A stretch of 64,000 nt of DNA from Pseudomonadota bacterium. GTDB lineage: Bacteria > Pseudomonadota > Gammaproteobacteria > Pseudomonadales > Moraxellaceae. Position 1 is the stretch's first letter, and each line of letters opens with the position of its first letter. This document shows positions 1-10,400 of the stretch, in pieces. The stretch covers positions 85,689 to 149,688 of the forward strand of contig JAJZBU010000002.1 in the NCBI GenBank assembly GCA_021851865.1, in the 5' to 3' direction. A model generated the notes under the pieces. The model saw only the letters and a program-made list of their open reading frames with translations, did not search any database and had not been told where the DNA came from. Made by a program: the position numbers and the translations under genes.

Positions 1-1
1 G

Positions 2-103
2 ATCACTTACCTGCGCGCCATCAAGGCGGCCTTCGATCCGTGCAACGTCATCAATCCGGGGAAGATCTTCGATCAGCTCCCGGAGGACCGTGAGCTCGGC
101 TAG
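2..103 (+). CDS. FAD-linked oxidase (GlcD/LldD-like), C-terminal end only
   Basis: Only the last 33 codons are in the window; the reading frame enters at base 2 and ends at TAG 101-103. The tail contains FDPCNVINPGKIFD, the usual C-terminal signature of the FAD-binding oxidase family that includes glycolate oxidase GlcD and D-lactate dehydrogenases (typically ending in NPGK). The stop lies 2 bases before the next start, so it is the upstream member of the operon with the DsbA-fold isomerase and FAH hydrolase. The substrate cannot be told from this fragment. Confidence 0.75.
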   Translation: MTYLRAIKAAFDPCNVINPGKIFDQLPEDRELG

Positions 104-105
104 TC

Positions 106-678
106 ATGCCTGTCGTCGACTTCTTTTATGATGTGGTCAGCCCCTACAGCTATCTCGCTGCGACCCAGGTGGCGCGCATCGAGGCCAAGGCGGAAGTGCA
201 TTGGCGCCCTTTTTGGCTCGCCGGTGTGATGCAGGCGACCGGCAATCAGCCGCCCTTTCTGGTGCCGGCGCGAGCGCAGTATATGCAAAGGGACCTGCAA
301 AGACTGGCGGCTTTCTACGGCGTCCAGCTGGTCATGCCGGCGACTTTTCCTTTTGAGACGCTGACCGCCATGCGTTGTCTGCTGACCTTGCCGGCGGCGT
401 TGTTGCCGGCGAGCAGCTTGGCTTTGTTCGAGGCGGTCTGGGTCGAGGGGCGCGACGTCGCCGATCGGCAAGTGCTCAAGGATCTTTTCGGCGCCGAAGT
501 GCTCGATCAGGCCGCTGCGAGCGCCGGTAAGCTTGCGCTCAAGGAAAACAGCGATGAAGCGGTGATGCGGGGAGCCTTCGGGGCGCCCAGTTTCTTTCTT
601 GGCGATGAGCTCTATTTCGGCTGTGATCGGCTCTTTCTGCTCGAGCACGATCTGGCCGCGGCGCGAGGTGCATCCTGA
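106..678 (+). CDS. 2-hydroxychromene-2-carboxylate isomerase family protein (DsbA fold)
   Basis: 190 residues starting VDFFYDVVSPYSYLA, the N-terminal thioredoxin-fold signature of the DsbA-like HCCA isomerase/GST-kappa family; SPYS replaces the CxxC of true DsbA. The end, with GAFGAPSFFLGDELYFGCDRL, matches the family's conserved GVPTF and G-D-R segments. Known members isomerise 2-hydroxychromene-2-carboxylate in naphthalene breakdown using glutathione, but most genomic copies have unknown substrates. It starts 2 bases after the oxidase stop, and its TGA overlaps the next ATG by one base. A role in catabolism of an aromatic or organic acid is inference from the neighbours. Confidence 0.85.
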   Translation: MPVVDFFYDVVSPYSYLAATQVARIEAKAEVHWRPFWLAGVMQATGNQPPFLVPARAQYMQRDLQRLAAFYGVQLVMPATFPFETLTAMRCLLTLPAALLPASSLALFEAVWVEGRDVADRQVLKDLFGAEVLDQAAASAGKLALKENSDEAVMRGAFGAPSFFLGDELYFGCDRLFLLEHDLAAARGAS

Positions 679-1310
679 TGAGCCAACCCGGTAAGGTCGT
701 CTGTGTCGGCCGCAACTACGCCGAGCACGCGCGTGAGCTCGGCCACGCCGTGCCCGAGCAACCACTGCTGTTCATGAAGCCGGGTAGCGCCGTCGTCGAC
801 TTGCGCTCGCCGCTGGCCATTCCCACCGATCGCGGCGCCTGTCATCACGAAACCGAGATCTGTCTTCTTCTCGGACGCGATCTGCGCCGTGCCGATGCCG
901 AGCAGGCGCGCGCCGCCATCGCCGGCATCGGCCTCGGCCTCGATCTGACCTTGCGCGATCTGCAGGCGGAACTCAAGGCGGCCGGTCATCCGTGGGAGCG
1001 CGCCAAGGCCTTCGATGGCGCCGCCGCCCTCACGCCCTTTCTTCCGCCGGCGACCTGTCCCGACCTCACGCAGATCGAATTCTTTCTCGACGTCGACGGC
1101 CAGCGCCGGCAGACGGGGCACAGTGGCGACATGCTGCTCGGCATCGTCGATCTTCTCGCACACATCAGCGCCGTCTTTTCCTTGCAGGCCGGCGACGTGG
1201 TGATGAGCGGTACTCCGGCCGGAGTCGCCGCCTTGCAGGTCGGGCAGCAGTTGCGCCTCGGTCTCGCCGGCGTCACCTGGAGCACGCATGTGGTGGCGGC
1301 GGACGCCTGA
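678..1310 (+). CDS. fumarylacetoacetate hydrolase family protein
   Basis: 210 residues beginning KVVCVGRNYAEHARELG, followed by LFMKPGSAVVDL; the centre has HHETEICLLLG, where the H and E residues are family metal ligands, and the end has GDVVMSGTPAGV. This is the single-domain YcgM/FAHD1 layout, whose members cleave or decarboxylate 2-oxo-acid-type substrates using Mg2+. The start overlaps the upstream stop (TGATG), so the two are translationally coupled. The stop codon abuts the stop of the convergent hslR with no gap. Which FAH reaction it performs is not visible. Confidence 0.9.
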   Translation: MSQPGKVVCVGRNYAEHARELGHAVPEQPLLFMKPGSAVVDLRSPLAIPTDRGACHHETEICLLLGRDLRRADAEQARAAIAGIGLGLDLTLRDLQAELKAAGHPWERAKAFDGAAALTPFLPPATCPDLTQIEFFLDVDGQRRQTGHSGDMLLGIVDLLAHISAVFSLQAGDVVMSGTPAGVAALQVGQQLRLGLAGVTWSTHVVAADA

Positions 1311-1712
1311 TCAGGACTGCAGGAAGCGGATGATGCGTCGCCGTTCGCGCTTGTCCGGGCGGTGCGCCGGCGCTTCATTCCGCCCCCCGTGCAGACGCCG
1401 TTGCTCGCGTCGTTTCAGGCTCTCCTCGCTTTCCCGATAGAGGGTCTGCGCTTGCGCTGCCGCGCCGCGTTCATCGCTGAGCGCGAGGATCTCGATGTCG
1501 CGCTCGTCATCGCCCTGGCGTATCGTCAGCGTCATGCCGACATGGACGGCTTTGCTGACCTTGACGCGCTGTCCGTCGCAATGCACCTTGCCGCCTTCGA
1601 TGGCGGCTTTGGCCAGACTGCGCGTGCGAAAAAAACGCGCCGCCCAGAGCCAACGGTCGATGCGCAGGCGCGGGTCATCCGCCGCTGTCAGGTTTTTGTG
1701 ATGTGCCGGCAT
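1311..1712 (-). CDS. hslR: ribosome-associated heat shock protein Hsp15
   Basis: 133 residues with an S4 RNA-binding domain at about 14-65 (RIDRWLWAARFFRTRSLAKAAIEGGKV) and a highly basic C-terminal tail rich in R and K, as in Escherichia coli Hsp15. Hsp15 binds 50S subunits that carry a stalled peptidyl-tRNA and helps recycle them. It lies immediately downstream of yrfG and overlaps its 3' end, the same neighbour pair as in enterobacteria. No heat-shock promoter was found directly upstream; transcription probably comes from the yrfG side. Confidence 0.93.
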   Translation of the reverse strand: MPAHHKNLTAADDPRLRIDRWLWAARFFRTRSLAKAAIEGGKVHCDGQRVKVSKAVHVGMTLTIRQGDDERDIEILALSDERGAAAQAQTLYRESEESLKRREQRRLHGGRNEAPAHRPDKRERRRIIRFLQS

Positions 1713-2368
1713 GCGTCGCCCATGATCTCGTGAAAGTCATCGATGGCTGGATGGCGCAGATCGTTTCGCCGCGCCTGTTGTGAATCGGGTTGCCGGATGC
1801 ATAAAACCTGGCCGATGCCATAGGCGCAGGCGGTGTCGAGCACCTCCTCGTTGTCATCGACGAGCAGACAAGCCGACGCCGGGAAGGGGTGGCGATCCTG
1901 CAGTCGCTGCCAGAAAGTCGCTGATTCTTTCGCGGCCGCCAGCTCATGCGAACAGATGATGAGGTCGAAGTGGGCGCCGATGCCGGTGACGTCGAGTTTC
2001 AGCGCGAGGCTGTGATGGTGCGCATTGGTGACCAGCCAACGCTGCCGGCCGCTGCCGGCCAGCGCCTGGAGAAAGTCCTGGGTATGCGGGCGCAGACGGA
2101 TGCGGCCGCGTTCGCTCTGTTTCAGGGTGAGGAGGTCGAGGCCGAGCTCTTCGCTCCAGAAGTCGACGCTGTACCAGCTGAGGCTGCCGCGCTCCTTGTG
2201 GTATCTTTGCTCCAGTTCGTGTCGCGCTTGCGCGACATCGAGGCCACGCGCCTGCGCCCAGTGCTGCGGCACCAGCTGGCGCCAGAAGTGGTTGTCGAAA
2301 TGGAGGTCGAGCAAGGTGCCGTCCATGTCGAGCATGACGAGATCGACGCGGCTCCAATCGATGAGCAT
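1688..2368 (-). CDS. yrfG: GMP/IMP nucleotidase, HAD superfamily
   Basis: 226 residues from the chosen ATG at 2368; E. coli YrfG has about 222. HAD motif I is DMDGT at residues 14-18, and the C-terminal VDDNEEVL supplies motif IV acidic residues. It hydrolyses purine nucleotide monophosphates to nucleosides. An alternative ATG lies at 2386 and would overlap the divergent cysQ start; 2368 was preferred because a GGGA element precedes it and the length fits the family. The stop overlaps hslR. Confidence 0.92.
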   Translation of the reverse strand: MLIDWSRVDLVMLDMDGTLLDLHFDNHFWRQLVPQHWAQARGLDVAQARHELEQRYHKERGSLSWYSVDFWSEELGLDLLTLKQSERGRIRLRPHTQDFLQALAGSGRQRWLVTNAHHHSLALKLDVTGIGAHFDLIICSHELAAAKESATFWQRLQDRHPFPASACLLVDDNEEVLDTACAYGIGQVLCIRQPDSQQARRNDLRHPAIDDFHEIMGDACRHITKT

Positions 2369-2384
2369 GATGCTTGAGGTTCCC

Positions 2385-3203
2385 ATGAAAACGCCGATAT
2401 CGCCTAGTGTGCCACGAAATCGCCAGCCTTGTCTGAAGCGCATGCTGGCGGCGGCGGCCGCCGCCAGCGCTGAGATCATGGCGATCTATGCGGACAGCGA
2501 GCGTTGGCAGGTCGCCTACAAGGCGGATGACAGCCCGCTGACGCAAGCCGATCGATGCGCGCAGGCGGTGATCATGGCGACGCTCCAGGACCTGGGTTTG
2601 GCCATCGTCAGTGAGGAGATGGACGTCCTGCCGCAGCGCATGGACGCGGCGCCCTATTTTCTTGTCGATCCGCTTGATGGGACGCGTGAATTTCTCGCAC
2701 GCAACGGTGAATTCACCGTCAATATCGCCTTGATCGAGGATCATCACCCCATTCTGGCGGTGGTGCAGGTGCCGGCGGATGGTCGTGTCTACCATGCCGT
2801 CCACGGACACGGCGCCTGGTTGGGGGAGCGCCGCCTGCAATCGGGTGCGGTGACGCCTTTGCGCGTCGCCGTCAGTCGCCATCATGCCCAGGGGGAGAGG
2901 GCAGGTCTGCAGGCCCTCGCCGAGCGCTGCCCTTTGACTCTGATCGAGCGCGGCAGCTCTTTGAAGATGGTCGAGATCGCCGCCGGCGAGCTCGATTTCT
3001 ATCCGCGCCTGGGACCGACCATGGCCTGGGATACGGCGGCGGCCCAGCTCATTCTCGAGGAAGCGGGCGGCTGTCTGTGTGATGGCGGCGGTCGCCGGCT
3101 GAGCTATGGCCCGCCTTGGCGCAATCCGCCTTTTTTCGCTTCAGCCTTGTCCGTCGCTCAGTCTTTGTCCTTGCTGGCGGACGGCGCATTCTTCCAGTCC
3201 TGA
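2385..3203 (+). CDS. cysQ: 3'(2'),5'-bisphosphate nucleotidase CysQ
   Basis: 272 residues of the inositol monophosphatase superfamily. Metal-binding elements are visible: SEE at 76-78, DPLDGT at 95-100, and AWDTAA near the C terminus. CysQ removes the 3' phosphate from PAP and PAPS, linked to sulfate assimilation. The start at 2385 has a GAGG ribosome-binding site with good spacing; a second ATG at 2442 would start closer to the usual family N terminus. The gene is divergent from yrfG with essentially no intergenic DNA, and its 3' end overlaps rlmJ by 46 bases. Confidence 0.93.
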   Translation: MKTPISPSVPRNRQPCLKRMLAAAAAASAEIMAIYADSERWQVAYKADDSPLTQADRCAQAVIMATLQDLGLAIVSEEMDVLPQRMDAAPYFLVDPLDGTREFLARNGEFTVNIALIEDHHPILAVVQVPADGRVYHAVHGHGAWLGERRLQSGAVTPLRVAVSRHHAQGERAGLQALAERCPLTLIERGSSLKMVEIAAGELDFYPRLGPTMAWDTAAAQLILEEAGGCLCDGGGRRLSYGPPWRNPPFFASALSVAQSLSLLADGAFFQS

Positions 3204-4027
3204 ACCGTATGGCTGCCGCGTCCCTCCTGACTGAGCAGCGGCCATAGTTCCGTCTGTGCGGCGTTGGCGGCGGCGGCGAAGGTCCAGGGCGGGTTGATGA
3301 TCAGCATGCCGCTACCATTGAGGCCGAGGGTCTGATCGGCGGGCCGGATGCAGAGTTCACAGCTCAGCATCTTGGTCAGGCCGCGCTGCGCCAGCTGGCG
3401 CAGGAAGCGCCGGGTCTGCACTTGATGCTTGATCGGGTACCAGAGCGCAAAGACCCCTGTCGGCCAGCGCTGCCAAGCGCGCAGGAGCAGATCCTGCACC
3501 GGCTTCCAGTCTTCGCGTTCTTCCTCGTAAGGCGGGTCGATGAGCACCAGGCCACGGCGCTCCGGCGGCGGGATGAGCGCCGGAATGCCTTCGTAGGCGT
3601 CGCGCTCATGCACGGACAGGCGCGTCTGTGTGCGCACCCAGGCGCGCAGAGCTTCAGCTTCGTCGTGCTCGCGTTCGATGAGCAGGGCGCGATCCTGCGG
3701 CCGCAGCTGTGTCGAGATGAGCGCCGGCGAGCCGGGATAGGACAGCGCCGAACCGTGCTGACGCAGCTTCTGCACCTGCTGCAGATAGGCCCGTATCCAG
3801 ACGTGCTGGGTACGCTTCGCCTCCGGCAGGCGTGCGATGCCTTCGCGATATTCCCCGCTGCGCTGGGCGGCGGCCTGGCCGAGATCATAGACGCCACGAC
3901 CGGCGTGGCTGTCGACGACGCAGATCGGCGTCTCTTTGCGCATCAACAGTTCGAGCAAGCCGATGAGAAGGATGTGTTTGTGGACATCGGCAAAATTGCC
4001 GGCGTGAAAGGCGTGACGATAGTTCAT
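3158..4027 (-). CDS. rlmJ: 23S rRNA (adenine-2030-N6)-methyltransferase RlmJ
   Basis: 289 residues from ATG 4027; E. coli RlmJ has 280. It begins NYRHAFHAGNFADVHKH, the diagnostic N terminus. The SAM-binding stretch DSHAGRGVYDL is at 39-49, YPGSP at 97-101, and the N6-adenine catalytic motif DPPY at 164-167. It methylates A2030 of 23S rRNA before subunit assembly. The 3' end is convergent with cysQ and overlaps it. The reading frame stays open upstream to 4213, but the family start is clear. Confidence 0.95.
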   Translation of the reverse strand: MNYRHAFHAGNFADVHKHILLIGLLELLMRKETPICVVDSHAGRGVYDLGQAAAQRSGEYREGIARLPEAKRTQHVWIRAYLQQVQKLRQHGSALSYPGSPALISTQLRPQDRALLIEREHDEAEALRAWVRTQTRLSVHERDAYEGIPALIPPPERRGLVLIDPPYEEEREDWKPVQDLLLRAWQRWPTGVFALWYPIKHQVQTRRFLRQLAQRGLTKMLSCELCIRPADQTLGLNGSGMLIINPPWTFAAAANAAQTELWPLLSQEGRGSHTVQDWKNAPSASKDKD

Positions 4028-4142
4028 GGAATCCCCAGTCCCCGGCGGGCTGGGGCACCCCCTATTATGGCGCGTGTCCGGTGCTATATCCAGCTTGCCG
4101 CTGTCCGGCTGCGTAAGCGGAGCGACTTTCGAGCAACTTTCC

Positions 4143-4577
4143 TCAGCAGAAAGGATTCTCGCGCGCCTGCATCGCCTGCCGTAGCTCCTCCGGCCAGGGG
4201 CGCGGCCGACCATCTTCGAGACCGATACAGACGACGCTGGCCTCCGCTTCGGCGACCAGCTGGTCGTCGCTCTGGCGGACCAGGTGATAGACCTGGCGCA
4301 GACGATCTTGACTCATCTCTTCGACGCGCACCCCGATCTGCAGGTGCGCAGGATAGCGCACAGGCTTGCGGAAACGACAGCGGGTGTCGGCCAGGACCGG
4401 GCCACAGCCATGCCGGTGCATGATCTGTAGGCCATCCAGGCTGAGGAAATAGGCCAGACGCGCATTTTCGAGATAACGGAAATAGACCGTGTTGTTGACG
4501 TGGCCGAGGGCATCCATGTCACCCCAGGTGACCTCCTGTGGATGGACGAAGCGGAATTCTTGGAGTCGGGATGACAC
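4143..4577 (-). CDS. acyl-CoA thioesterase, hotdog fold (YbgC/FadM type)
   Basis: 144 residues with the 4-hydroxybenzoyl-CoA thioesterase motif: WGDMDALGHVNNTVYFRYLENAR at about 18-40, in which the D after M is the catalytic position. Length and motif fit the YbgC/FadM group, which hydrolyses acyl-CoA or acyl-ACP esters. Chain-length preference cannot be read from sequence. It stands alone, divergent from an AraC-type regulator; a TACAAT box at 4654-4659 is a candidate -10, and a perfect FNR-type box lies between that box and the gene. Confidence 0.88.
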   Translation of the reverse strand: MSSRLQEFRFVHPQEVTWGDMDALGHVNNTVYFRYLENARLAYFLSLDGLQIMHRHGCGPVLADTRCRFRKPVRYPAHLQIGVRVEEMSQDRLRQVYHLVRQSDDQLVAEAEASVVCIGLEDGRPRPWPEELRQAMQARENPFC

Positions 4578-4621
4578 GGATCTTTCTCCGCAAGATGGCC
4601 GGATGGTGTTTGTGGCGCGCT

Positions 4622-4635
4622 TTGATTTGCATCAA
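4622..4635. promoter_or_regulatory. FNR/ANR-type binding site
   Basis: TTGATTTGCATCAA is a perfect match to the palindromic FNR/ANR consensus TTGAT-N4-ATCAA. It lies in the 119-base gap between the thioesterase (minus strand) and the AraC-domain gene (plus strand). For the plus-strand gene a TAATGT/TGTAAT element at 4656-4663 would put transcription start near 4668-4670, placing the box centre near -40 to -41.5, the class II activation position. For the minus-strand gene it would lie downstream of the start site, a repressing position. Function is inferred. Confidence 0.7.
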
Positions 4636-4653
4636 ACCGCGCGGCGAGCGGCC

Positions 4654-4659
4654 ATTGTA
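4654..4659 (-). promoter_or_regulatory. candidate -10 element of the thioesterase gene
   Basis: TACAAT on the minus strand, inside CCTACATTACAAT. The same 13-base string stands upstream of argS (minus strand, -10 at 30040-30045). No convincing -35 hexamer at 17 bp is seen, so this is weakly supported. Confidence 0.35.
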
Positions 4660-4696
4660 ATGTAGGGGCGACGGTGGTTAGCAATAGGTAAATTCC

Positions 4697-5044
4697 ATGG
4701 ATCGACATGAATATCGACTCAGTGAACGCGTCGCCTCGCTCGTGCGCAGAAATTTTGCAGCCAGTTCGGCGTCGGCGGTCGCGCGGGAATTGAACGTCAG
4801 TGATCGGACGCTGCGTCGTCATCTCGCCGCCGAAGGATCTTCTTTTCAGGAGATCCTCAGCGCGCAGCGCTTTGCCATGGCGGCTCAATTGCTGACTTCC
4901 AGCGGTAGTTCGGTGCAGGACATCGCGGCGCGTCTGGGTTACAGCGATGCCTCCAACTTTGGTCACGCCTTCCGGCAATGGAGTGGTATGTCGCCACGCC
5001 AGTATCGTCAGCACGGCAGCCAGATCTATCTTCACGCAGGATGA
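4697..5044 (+). CDS. AraC-type DNA-binding protein lacking a sensor domain
   Basis: 115 residues consisting almost entirely of the two helix-turn-helix units of the AraC/XylS C-terminal domain: ASAVARELNVSDRTLRRHLAAEGSSFQEIL, then SSVQDIAARLGYSDASNFGHAFRQWSGMSPRQYR. Ordinary AraC proteins are about 250-300 residues with an N-terminal ligand-binding domain; none is present, and the upstream DNA is non-coding. SoxS/MarA-like single-domain regulators are controlled by their own level, so transcriptional control through the FNR-type box upstream is plausible but inferred. The start ATG has an AGG element 8 bases upstream. Confidence 0.85.
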   Translation: MDRHEYRLSERVASLVRRNFAASSASAVARELNVSDRTLRRHLAAEGSSFQEILSAQRFAMAAQLLTSSGSSVQDIAARLGYSDASNFGHAFRQWSGMSPRQYRQHGSQIYLHAG

Positions 5045-5104
5045 TTGCCAGCCGCGATGACGAACGCCTATGATCGCTGGCGCATGGCGTAAGAGGAGCC
5101 GGTC

Positions 5105-5878
5105 ATGGAGGCAGGGCGGACGGCGTTGATCACCGGGGGTAGCGGTCGTCTCGGTGCCGAATTTGCCCGGCAACTGGCGGCGCGCGGCCTGCATCTATGC
5201 TTGGTGGCGCGCCGTTTCGCGCCGTTGCAGGATCTCTGCCAACATCTGCAGCAGACCTATGGCGTCCACGTCGAGGGACTGGCGCTCGATCTCGCCCAGG
5301 CGGGTGCCGCCGATGAACTGCACGCCGAGACGCGTTTGCGCGGTCTGGCCGTCGACGTTCTCATTCACGCCGCCGGGCGCAGCTTGGCCGGTGACTTTCT
5401 CGATCTCGACGAACGCCAGGAAGAGCGCATGCTGCTCTTGCAGGTGCTGGAGATGACCCGGCTTTTGCGGCGCTACGGTCGCGATATGGCCGAGCAGGGC
5501 GGCGGGCACATCCTTTTATTGTCGAGCCTGGCCGCCTTTCAGGCGACGCCGGGCTGGGCCAGCTATGCCGCCGCCAAGTCCTATGTGCAGAGCCTGGGCG
5601 AAGCCTTGGCCTATGAATTGCGTGCGCAGCAGATCATCGTCAGTATTCTTGCGGCCGGGGCGATGCAGCAGTCGCGCGGCTTGATGCCTTCACGCCGCAA
5701 TCTGTTGACGGTGGAAGAAGTGGTGCAGCAATCCCTGCAGGCTCTCGACAAGGGCGTGCCGGTGATCGCTCCGGGCAAGAGCCGGCGCGCAAGTGACCTG
5801 GCACGACGCCTCGTCTCCGGTCGTCTGATGCCGGCCATGGCTCAGCTTTTGACAAAATCGACGGTGACCCGCCATTAA
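5105..5878 (+). CDS. short-chain dehydrogenase/reductase
   Basis: 257 residues with the NAD(P)-binding ITGGSGRLG near residue 10 (the usual TGxxxGIG with RLG), the HAAG element near 90, and the catalytic YAAAK near 155. The C-terminal part is more variable and gives no substrate clue. An AGGAG ribosome-binding site stands just before the ATG. It is 60 bases downstream of the AraC-domain gene on the same strand, so co-transcription is possible. Confidence 0.88.
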   Translation: MEAGRTALITGGSGRLGAEFARQLAARGLHLCLVARRFAPLQDLCQHLQQTYGVHVEGLALDLAQAGAADELHAETRLRGLAVDVLIHAAGRSLAGDFLDLDERQEERMLLLQVLEMTRLLRRYGRDMAEQGGGHILLLSSLAAFQATPGWASYAAAKSYVQSLGEALAYELRAQQIIVSILAAGAMQQSRGLMPSRRNLLTVEEVVQQSLQALDKGVPVIAPGKSRRASDLARRLVSGRLMPAMAQLLTKSTVTRH

Positions 5879-5919
5879 AGGCATCTATACTCACGGCGAG
5901 TTTGTGCGGAGTGGCCGAA

Positions 5920-7170
5920 GTGCTCAGACGTATTCCCATCAAAAGTGTGCGCCTGGGAATGTTCATTCATGAGTTTGCTGGCTCATGGATGGAGCATCCT
6001 TTCTGGCGTAGCAAGTTTTTGCTCGACAAAGTACGTGATCTTGAACGCATCCAGGGTTCATCGCTCAGCGAGCTGTGGATCGATACCGAGCGCGGAGTCG
6101 ACGTCGAAGGCGATGAACGCGGGGTGACGCAGGAAGTCGCCGAGCAGCAGATCGATCAGGTGCTCGAGCAGGCCGCCCAGGTGGTGGATGAGCCGCCGCT
6201 GCGCCGCAGCGTCGAAGAGGAAGTGATGCAGGCGGCCAAGATCTGTCGTAAGGCGCAGCAGGCGGTCAAACAGATGTTTCAGGACGTGCGCATGGGGCAG
6301 GCTCTCGACGCCGAGCAGATGCAGCCGCTGGTTGAAGAGATCGCCGCTTCAGTGATGCGCAATCCATCGGCCATCATCGGACTGGCCCGCCTCAAGACGC
6401 AAAACGAATACACCTATATGCATTCGGTGGCGGTCTGCGCTTTGATGACGGCTCTGGCGCGCCAGATCAAGATGAGCGATGAACTCGTCTATCAGGCGGG
6501 GCTGGCAGGACTGCTGCATGACATCGGCAAGGCGATGATCGCCAGCGACATCCTCGACAAACCCGGCAAGCTGACGGAAGCTGAGTTCAACGCCATCAAG
6601 AAGCACCCTGAGTTCGGCCATGAGATTCTGCTGCAGGGGCATGCCGTCGGCGCGATGCCGCTTGACGTCTGCCTGCATCACCATGAAAAAGTCGACGGCA
6701 GTGGCTATCCGCACGGGCTGGCGGCGGAACAGATCAGTGTGCTGGCGCGGATGGGGGCGATCTGTGACGTCTATGACGCGATCACTTCCGATCGTCCCTA
6801 CAAGCGCGGCTGGGATCCAGCGGTGGCCATGCGCAAGATGGCCGAGTGGGCGAAGGGGCATTTCGATGAACTTCTTTTTCAATCCTTCGTGAAAACGGTA
6901 GGTATCTATCCGAGCGGTTCTTTGGTGCGTCTGTCATCGCAGCGCTTGGCGGTGGTGGTCGAGCAGAGCGGTGAGCAGCTGCTCAAGCCGCATGTGCGTG
7001 TATTTTTTGACGTCGAGACGCGGCGGCTGCTGCCGGAAGAGTTGATCGATCTCAGTCGTGAGAGCTGTGAGGAACGTATTTTGGCGCGTGAGTTGGCAGA
7101 AGAGTGGGGATTCGGTTCGCTTGAGCATCTCTGGCATGGTGGCATCAGGGAGCCACGGGAAGATGTTTGA
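5920..7170 (+). CDS. HD-GYP cyclic-di-GMP phosphodiesterase with DUF3391 N-terminal domain
   Basis: 416 residues. A DUF3391 domain at about 1-140 ([19 protein letters not shown]) precedes the HD-GYP domain, with HD at 200-201 in LLHDIGK and GSGYP at 260-264 after CLHHHEKVD. All signature residues are present, so an active phosphodiesterase opening c-di-GMP is expected. GTG 5920 was chosen because GGAG stands 8 bases upstream and the N terminus then matches the family; a TTG at 5902 is possible. It is cytoplasmic. The downstream chemoreceptor overlaps or closely follows it, suggesting one motility or attachment unit. Confidence 0.9.
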   Translation: MLRRIPIKSVRLGMFIHEFAGSWMEHPFWRSKFLLDKVRDLERIQGSSLSELWIDTERGVDVEGDERGVTQEVAEQQIDQVLEQAAQVVDEPPLRRSVEEEVMQAAKICRKAQQAVKQMFQDVRMGQALDAEQMQPLVEEIAASVMRNPSAIIGLARLKTQNEYTYMHSVAVCALMTALARQIKMSDELVYQAGLAGLLHDIGKAMIASDILDKPGKLTEAEFNAIKKHPEFGHEILLQGHAVGAMPLDVCLHHHEKVDGSGYPHGLAAEQISVLARMGAICDVYDAITSDRPYKRGWDPAVAMRKMAEWAKGHFDELLFQSFVKTVGIYPSGSLVRLSSQRLAVVVEQSGEQLLKPHVRVFFDVETRRLLPEELIDLSRESCEERILARELAEEWGFGSLEHLWHGGIREPREDV

Positions 7171-7201
7171 GCGTCATGATCAGAAAAGTGAGGTGAAAAA
7201 G

Positions 7202-8695
7202 ATGCCGTTGGAATCCAGACAAAGCTGGGTGATGCTCGACCGTCAGCGACGGCTGAGCGCGATGATCCTGTCCGCGACCTGGACGGGGCCGCAGCCCGCT
7301 ATCGCGGCCGCATTGACCGAGTGGCTCGATGTCGTCCGTTCACAGCGGCAGCTACAGGATCTGTGGGCGGCTTTGCAGCAGGAACGGCCGTGGCGCGGTC
7401 GTCTTTACCTGGCGGCGGGCACCGCGGTCAGCGTCCTGGCGCTACCGCAGGCGCAAGGGACCCTGCTGGTCTTCGAGGACGCGACGGTGGCGCAGGAAAA
7501 GGCGGCGACAGGGAGCTTCGCTGCGCTGATGCGGCGTTTTTATGAGATTCCTTTCCTGCTGCGCTATGCCAGTTATATGGCCAGTATGGTGGCGGTCACG
7601 CTGTGTGTGGCCTGGGTGGCCTATGAGCATCAGATCATATGGATGTACCTGCTGCTCGCCTGCAGTGTCAGCATGGCGGTCACCTCGTCCTGGTTCATCG
7701 AACGCACCATAGGTCGTTCCCTGCGCGATGCGCGCGGTATCTTCCACACCATTTCACAAGGCGATCTGAGCTCCTACATCGACGTCGATCGTGATGACGA
7801 CGCCGGTCGGCTGATGGCCGATCTGGCGATGATGCAGGCCAGTCTGCAGTGGATGACGCAGCAGACGGCGGGGTCGTCCGATCATCTCTTCCTGCAACAG
7901 GCGGCGGTCGCCGAGGCTCTCGACAGCCTGCGCCAGCAGGCGAGCGCGCAGGTGCAGTCTCTCGATGAAGTGAAGCAGGCGGTGAGCGAGGTGACGGTGT
8001 CGGTGCAGACGGTGTCCCTGGCCGCCTCGCAGGCGGACAATGCCGCCCAGGATTCCTTGCAAAATATCCGTGAGGGTGGTGGGCAGCTGCATGAAGGGGT
8101 GAGTTCCTTTGATCACCTCGTGCGCATGGTGCAGGGTTTTGCCGAAGACATGGTTGGCCTCAATAAGGCGGCGCAGAGCATCAGTCTGGTGACGCAGGTG
8201 ATCGCTGAAATCGCCGCCCAGACCAATCTGCTGGCGCTCAACGCCGCCATCGAAGCGGCGCGCGCCGGCGAGGCCGGGCGTGGTTTCGCCGTCGTCGCCG
8301 ACGAGGTGCGCACGCTGGCGACGCGCACTGGCCAGAGCACCGCCGACATCACCCGCATGGTGCAGGACATTCAGTCGCGCTCACAGCGCGCTGCCAGCGA
8401 GATGGATGCTTCCGTCAATGAGGTGATCGTGCAGCAGAGCCGGATGCGGCAGACCCTGCAGGGTTTCGATGAGATCGAGCGCGGTAGCCTGCAGGTGACG
8501 GAGATGGCGACGGCCATTCATCAAGCCGCGCTGCAGCAAGTGTCGGCGACGGCGCGGGTCAGCCATAGCACCGAGAACATGTACCATCTGATGGACGCCA
8601 GCCGTGCCGAGGTCGGCAACCTGCACGCCGCCAGCCAGCGTCTGCAGGGTACAGCGGCGGACCTGCGACGACTGCTGGCACACTATCGTTTCTGA
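7202..8695 (+). CDS. methyl-accepting chemotaxis protein without a periplasmic domain
   Basis: 497 residues from ATG 7202, which has GAGG at good spacing; an ATG at 7163 overlapping the previous stop is the alternative. A cytoplasmic N-terminal region of about 120 residues ([17 protein letters not shown]) may be a degenerate PAS fold. Two adjacent membrane segments follow at about 121-141 and 147-168 with only a short turn between them, then a HAMP-like linker and the signalling domain with the conserved tip [21 protein letters not shown] at about 341-361. The Aer-like layout suggests it senses an internal or membrane signal. No CheW/CheA genes are nearby. Confidence 0.88.
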   Translation: MPLESRQSWVMLDRQRRLSAMILSATWTGPQPAIAAALTEWLDVVRSQRQLQDLWAALQQERPWRGRLYLAAGTAVSVLALPQAQGTLLVFEDATVAQEKAATGSFAALMRRFYEIPFLLRYASYMASMVAVTLCVAWVAYEHQIIWMYLLLACSVSMAVTSSWFIERTIGRSLRDARGIFHTISQGDLSSYIDVDRDDDAGRLMADLAMMQASLQWMTQQTAGSSDHLFLQQAAVAEALDSLRQQASAQVQSLDEVKQAVSEVTVSVQTVSLAASQADNAAQDSLQNIREGGGQLHEGVSSFDHLVRMVQGFAEDMVGLNKAAQSISLVTQVIAEIAAQTNLLALNAAIEAARAGEAGRGFAVVADEVRTLATRTGQSTADITRMVQDIQSRSQRAASEMDASVNEVIVQQSRMRQTLQGFDEIERGSLQVTEMATAIHQAALQQVSATARVSHSTENMYHLMDASRAEVGNLHAASQRLQGTAADLRRLLAHYRF

Positions 8696-8700
8696 GGCGA

Positions 8701-8726
8701 GCGGCTGGCCTTGTCCTGCCAGCCGC
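8701..8726. terminator. hairpin between convergent chemoreceptor and ettA genes
   Basis: A perfect 9-bp stem (8701-8709 with 8718-8726) and 8-base loop lies in the 43-base gap between two convergent stop codons. There is no T-run on either side, so it is not a textbook intrinsic terminator, but its position suits a bidirectional transcription end or mRNA 3'-end protection. Confidence 0.5.
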
Positions 8727-8738
8727 CGAGCTACACGG

Positions 8739-10400
<1,662 letters not shown>

